DNA from: Geoglobus sp.
Lineage (GTDB): Archaea; Halobacteriota; Archaeoglobi; Archaeoglobales; Archaeoglobaceae
NCBI GenBank assembly: GCA_015523645.1
Contig: WAJY01000278.1
Coordinates: 1 to 6,674, forward strand
Direction: 5' to 3'
DNA: 6,674 bases
Shown here: piece after piece, positions 5,083 through 6,674 of the stretch
Layout: every line of letters begins with the position of its first letter
Numbering within the stretch: position 1 is the first letter of the stretch
The notes under the pieces: model-generated
Databases searched by the model: none
What the model was told of the DNA's origin: nothing
The model's input: the letters and a program-made list of their open reading frames with translations, nothing else
Translations under genes and position numbers: made by a program

Positions 5083-6674
5083 ATGAGAGGTTCGAGTGGT
5101 GTATCAACCGTAGTAGGATTTATACTCCTTCTCCAGATCCTCATAATATTCCTGGCGTTTGTTCAAACAACCATAATTCCAGATCAGCTCAAAAAGATCG
5201 AGTCTGATAATGTTAAATCGGTAAAGAATGAAATTGAAAAGTTCTCCGCGTTAACTCTCTCTGGAGACAGGGCATACATGCTAATCAAAACTCCAAGTTA
5301 CCCAGACTATCTTTTCCTGCTCACTCCTGAACCTGCTGGATTCTCGGTTCACACAGAACCATTCAAGATTAATGTTACATTTGATGCCTTTTTACCAAAC
5401 GGAAGTAAAATCAGAATAGAGAGGGAATATGAGTCTAACAGAATTTACGTAAACATTACGAACTACTTCTATCCCGACACAACATTTGTTGTTGAGAATA
5501 CCGCAGTATTTCAAAGAAGCGATGGAGGAACAGGAGTAGCAGTGGAGCAGCAGATGGTGAAGAATGGTGTGAATCTAGTAATCCTAAAGGGAAACCTTTC
5601 ATCAGCCTACAACTCACCCAAGGAATTTGTTTTTCAATCCATTTCTTCTGGCGGAAGAATTTATGCAGAAAACATCAGCATTGAATTCAAAAGCATAAAA
5701 CCAGATTACTGGGGCTCTCTAGGCTACACCGTAAATGGAGAAAATGTCAGAATAAACATCTCTTCCGGGTTTTTCAGCGTTAATGTTCTGTCTCTTGAAT
5801 CCATGTCTCAATTGCCTAGCATGATGATAAAAACCAACTCCTTCGATACATACACGCTCTCCACAGGAGATGTTATCGAGCTTGGAGTCCAGATACTAGA
5901 CAGATATCTCAACCCTGTATCGGGAGTGAACGTTAATGTTTCGAAAAGCAATGACATCGGATCTCTAACTCCATCAACACTAAAAACAGATGCAAATGGA
6001 AGGGCTGTTGTATCATTCAGGGCAACAAAAATTGGGAGCTGCGACATTACATTTACCTCTGGAAGTCTAACTGCAAGGTATTCTATAAACGTTGTTTCAA
6101 CAAACATTTCTAGTGGTGGAATTTTACAGGTTAGCTGGCTCAACTCTTCCGGGACATGGGATGCAAGAAAGGATGGGTCGAGAAAGATTCTTGCTGTAAG
6201 GGTTACAGACGCATCATCAAATCCTGTTCCAAATGTCAATGTGAATTTCTTCACATCCAACACATCTGTAATTGAGCTTAACAGAAGCATTGCAACAACA
6301 AACAGCAATGGGATTGCTTTTGTTGAGGCAGCCGCAAAAGCCAATGGAAGTGCAAGGATCTACGCTTTTGCTGGAGATGCGGGAGATGTTATCGAGCTCA
6401 CGGTAATTAATGCAACAGGATTATGGCTTTCAGGCTGGAGTTACAGAATTCCGATATACATTAAGGAAAACTCTGGAAGTGATCTGAATGACTATCAAGT
6501 TCTCATTCAGCTTGACGGCTCATTCAACTGGAGCGCTGTGAAGAGCGATGGTTCTGACATACGCTTTACAGATGTTGCAAACAACCCCTTGAACTACTGG
6601 ATTGAGGAATGGAACTATGGTTCCTCAGCAAGAATATGGGTAAAGGTAAGTCTTCAGGCAAATGAGAACAAGAC
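5083..6674 (+). CDS. Pilin-like N-terminus, Ig-like and DUF2341 surface protein (3'-truncated)
   Basis: This open frame of 530 codons has no stop before the right edge and encodes a large exported protein. Residues 1-6 (MRGSSG) precede a hydrophobic segment (about 7-28, VSTVVGFILLLQILIIFLAF), which resembles an archaeal class III (pilin-type) signal with a possible cut after RG. A charged helix (34-56) follows, and then a beta-rich head (about 60-245) including SYPDYLFLLTPEPAGF. This arrangement recalls large pilin-like secreted proteins of haloarchaea. Two Ig-like domains of Big_1/invasin type follow: about 256-338 (VQILDRYLNPVSGV, DANGRAVVSF) and about 350-443 (VRVTDASSNPVPNV, NSNGIAFVEA). 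A DUF2341 domain begins near 450 (GWSYRIPIYI, DYQVLIQLD, YWIEEW). There are 14 N-X-S/T sequons (for example N97, N171, N285, N393, N482) and one cysteine (C320), as expected for a glycosylated cell-surface protein. It diverges from the secretion operon, which makes it a likely client or adhesin. GTG 5080 and 5074 are alternative starts, but ATG 5083 fits the TATA spacing. Confidence 0.9.
   Translation, partial: MRGSSGVSTVVGFILLLQILIIFLAFVQTTIIPDQLKKIESDNVKSVKNEIEKFSALTLSGDRAYMLIKTPSYPDYLFLLTPEPAGFSVHTEPFKINVTFDAFLPNGSKIRIEREYESNRIYVNITNYFYPDTTFVVENTAVFQRSDGGTGVAVEQQMVKNGVNLVILKGNLSSAYNSPKEFVFQSISSGGRIYAENISIEFKSIKPDYWGSLGYTVNGENVRINISSGFFSVNVLSLESMSQLPSMMIKTNSFDTYTLSTGDVIELGVQILDRYLNPVSGVNVNVSKSNDIGSLTPSTLKTDANGRAVVSFRATKIGSCDITFTSGSLTARYSINVVSTNISSGGILQVSWLNSSGTWDARKDGSRKILAVRVTDASSNPVPNVNVNFFTSNTSVIELNRSIATTNSNGIAFVEAAAKANGSARIYAFAGDAGDVIELTVINATGLWLSGWSYRIPIYIKENSGSDLNDYQVLIQLDGSFNWSAVKSDGSDIRFTDVANNPLNYWIEEWNYGSSARIWVKVSLQANENK

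Noticed and set aside
5808..6344. 178-codon minus-strand frame opposite the surface-protein gene
   Set aside because: The plus strand codes convincing Ig-like domains through this whole region; the reverse frame is a by-product of its Thr/Ser/Val-rich composition.

Overview
The window looks like a piece of an archaeal chromosome, most likely from the Archaeoglobales (Archaeoglobus or a close relative). The reasons are a DsrP/HmeB-type NrfD membrane protein of the sulfate-reduction electron-transfer complex, archaeal FlaI/FlaJ-style secretion genes, TATA/BRE-type promoters placed for leaderless mRNAs, and frequent AGA/AGG and ATA codons. The order-level placement is inference; that it is archaeal is well supported.

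Layout: (1) Bases 1-705 (+) hold the 3' part of a dsrP-like gene, cut by the window edge. (2) Convergent with it, and only 12 bases away, is a three-gene minus-strand operon read from about 4994 down to 718. It encodes a FlaI/TadA/GspE-type secretion ATPase, a polytopic FlaJ/TadC-like platform protein with two T2SSF domains (joined to the ATPase gene by a TAATG overlap), and a PPP-family Ser/Thr protein phosphatase that starts 15 bases after the platform gene. (3) An 88-base divergent promoter region (4995-5082) carries a TATA element for each direction, each about 26-27 bases from an ATG. (4) From 5083 to the right edge (+) runs an open, 3'-truncated gene for a large exported protein. It has a pilin-like N-terminal hydrophobic segment, a beta-rich head, two Ig-like (Big_1 type) domains, the start of a DUF2341 domain, and 14 N-glycosylation sequons.

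Taken together, 718-6674 reads as an archaeal type IV pilus/type II secretion-like module. The ATPase and platform form the motor, the divergent gene encodes a large surface protein that probably uses a pilin-like signal and is the best candidate client, and the phosphatase may provide Ser/Thr phospho-control. The motor parts are recognised with high confidence. The client and phosphatase roles are inferred from gene order. No prepilin peptidase, small major pilin, RNA gene, mobile element, repeat array or CRISPR was seen.
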